The notes under the pieces: generated by a model
Told to the model about the DNA's origin: nothing
What the model saw: the letters and a program-made list of their open reading frames with translations, nothing else
Databases searched by the model: none
Part shown: piece by piece, positions 14,427 to 15,228 of the stretch
Layout of the letters: the number at the start of each line of letters is the position of its first letter
How positions within the stretch are numbered: position 1 is the stretch's first letter
Origin: an uncultured Peptostreptococcus sp.
Lineage (GTDB): Bacteria; Bacillota; Clostridia; Peptostreptococcales; Peptostreptococcaceae
Direction of reading: 5' to 3'
Length of the DNA stretch: 15,228 nt
NCBI GenBank assembly: GCA_900759325.1
Contig: CAAEUW010000010.1
Coordinates: forward strand, 1-15,228
Made by a program: the position numbers and the translations under genes

Positions 14427-14500
14427 GCGGGTGTAGCTCAATGGTAGAGTTCTGGCCTTCCAAGCCAGCTGTGAGGGTTCGATCCCCTTCACCCGCTCCA
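14427..14500 (+). tRNA. tRNA-Gly (anticodon TCC)
   Basis: Acceptor GCGGGTG/CACCCGC, anticodon loop CTTCCAA between CTGGC and GCCAG, CCA encoded. Confidence 0.96.
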
Positions 14501-14505
14501 GAAGT

Positions 14506-14581
14506 GGGAGTATAGCTCAGCTGGGAGAGCATCTGCCTTACAAGCAGGGGGTCACAGGTTCGAGCCCTGTTACTCCCACCA
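14506..14581 (+). tRNA. tRNA-Val (anticodon TAC)
   Basis: Acceptor GGGAGTA/TACTCCC, anticodon loop CTTACAA between TCTGC and GCAGG, CCA encoded. Confidence 0.96.
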
Positions 14582-14589
14582 ATAAATGC

Positions 14590-14666
14590 GGCCTGGTAGT
14601 TCAGTTGGTTAGAATGCCAGCCTGTCACGCTGGAGGTCGAGGGTTCGAGCCCCTTCCAGGTCGCCA
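14590..14666 (+). tRNA. tRNA-Asp (anticodon GTC)
   Basis: Acceptor GGCCTGG/CCAGGTC with one G-T pair, anticodon loop CTGTCAC between CCAGC and GCTGG, CCA encoded. Confidence 0.96.
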
Positions 14667-14679
14667 TTAATACACACAT

Positions 14680-14754
14680 GCTGGTGTGGCTCAACGGTAG
14701 AGCAGCTGACTTGTAATCAGCAGGTTGTAGGTTCGATTCCTATCACCAGCTCCA
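14680..14754 (+). tRNA. tRNA-Thr (anticodon TGT)
   Basis: Acceptor GCTGGTG/CACCAGC (seven pairs), anticodon loop CTTGTAA between GCTGA and TCAGC, CCA encoded. Confidence 0.95.
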
Positions 14755-14758
14755 ACGT

Positions 14759-14843
14759 GGAGGATTTCCCGAGCGGCCAAAGGGGGCAGACTGTAAATCT
14801 GTTAGCATCGCTTTCGGTGGTTCGAATCCACCATCCTCCACCA
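14759..14843 (+). tRNA. tRNA-Tyr (anticodon GTA)
   Basis: A class II tRNA of 85 bases with a long variable arm. Acceptor GGAGGAT/ATCCTCC, anticodon loop CTGTAAA after GCAGA, CCA encoded. Confidence 0.95.
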
Positions 14844-14856
14844 GAAAAAATAATAT

Positions 14857-14940
14857 GCGGATGTGGCGGAATTGGCAGACGCACTAGACTTAGGATCTAG
14901 CGCCTTTGGCGTGGGGGTTCGACTCCCTTCATCCGCACCA
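14857..14940 (+). tRNA. tRNA-Leu (anticodon TAG)
   Basis: Class II with variable arm CGCCTTTGGCG. Acceptor GCGGATG/CATCCGC, anticodon loop CTTAGGA between CTAGA and TCTAG, CCA encoded. It reads CTA-type codons, which are common in the core genes here. Confidence 0.96.
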
Positions 14941-14964
14941 AGTTTATTTTTTATATTTCAATGA

Positions 14965-15039
14965 GCGGGAATAGTTCAGCGGTAGAGCGCGACCTTGCCA
15001 AGGTCGAAGTCGCGAGTTCGAATCTCGTTTCCCGCTCCA
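14965..15039 (+). tRNA. tRNA-Gly (anticodon GCC)
   Basis: Acceptor GCGGGAA/TTCCCGC, anticodon loop TTGCCAA between CGACC and GGTCG, CCA encoded. Second glycine isoacceptor in the array. Confidence 0.95.
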
Positions 15040-15049
15040 ATAAAAATGT

Positions 15050-15126
<77 letters not shown>

Positions 15127-15140
15127 CTTTATATTAATAT

Positions 15141-15215
15141 AGGGGATTCGCCAAGCGGTAAGGCATATGACTCTGACTCATACATTCGGGGGTTCAAATC
15201 CCTCATCCCCTGCCA
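15141..15215 (+). tRNA. tRNA-Gln (anticodon CTG)
   Basis: Acceptor AGGGGAT/ATCCCCT, anticodon loop CTCTGAC between TATGA and TCATA, discriminator G and encoded CCA. The last bases of the window (from about 15221) may start another tRNA, too short to identify. Confidence 0.93.
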
Positions 15216-15228
15216 AAATTGTGGACCA

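Noticed and set aside
14413..14694. Open frame of 93 codons on the minus strand across the tRNA genes
   Set aside because: It is the antisense of four tRNA genes; such frames are a known annotation artefact and no ribosome site is present.

Overview
The window looks like chromosome from a low-GC Gram-positive bacterium (Bacillota, Clostridia/Tissierellia side). The grounds are AT-rich intergenic DNA, strong AGGAGG-type ribosome sites, TTGACA/TATAAT promoters, a large SRP RNA with an Alu domain, and the gene order SRP RNA-dnaX-ebfC-recR known from Bacillus and Clostridia. A Peptoniphilaceae-like anaerobe would fit the AGG/CTA/CAG-biased codon use, but I cannot prove the genus.

Layout. (1) 1-900: the end of an unrecognised ORF, then a decayed reverse-strand remnant resembling a RepL-type plasmid replication initiator. 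(2) 901-4780: an NhaC-type antiporter, a family 2 glycosyltransferase of the polyprenyl-phosphate-sugar synthase type, and a large GT-C-like membrane protein. A terminator-like hairpin separates the two glycosyltransferase genes. (3) 5001-8830: a compact AT-rich cassette with its own consensus promoter. It encodes a secreted protein of about 119 mature residues, three small six-helix membrane proteins, an ABC ATPase and a membrane-anchored (probably lipo-) protein. (4) 9068-12583: SRP RNA with its terminator, then dnaX, ebfC (ybaB), recR, a 90-aa charged protein and a 55-aa membrane protein. (5) 12653-14069: a bidirectional terminator and a reverse-strand MGDG-synthase/UgtP-type glycolipid glycosyltransferase. 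(6) 14256-15215: a tRNA array of ten genes (Glu, Gly, Val, Asp, Thr, Tyr, Leu, Gly, Arg, Gln) that probably continues past the window.

The most interesting part is the 5.0-8.8 kb cassette. Its members are translationally coupled (overlaps of 1-14 bases or very short gaps). Its glutamine codons are 14 CAA to 1 CAG, whereas dnaX next door has 25 CAG to 5 CAA, so it looks acquired. The combination of one exported small protein, one ATPase with a bacteriocin-immunity-like LSLGM signature, three mutually similar half-size permeases and a lipoprotein suggests an exporter, immunity or envelope-defence system. The substrate and function are not known from the sequence.

The housekeeping block makes the DNA polymerase clamp-loader subunit and recombination proteins. 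The glycosyltransferases on both sides point to cell-envelope glycolipid or glycopolymer modification.
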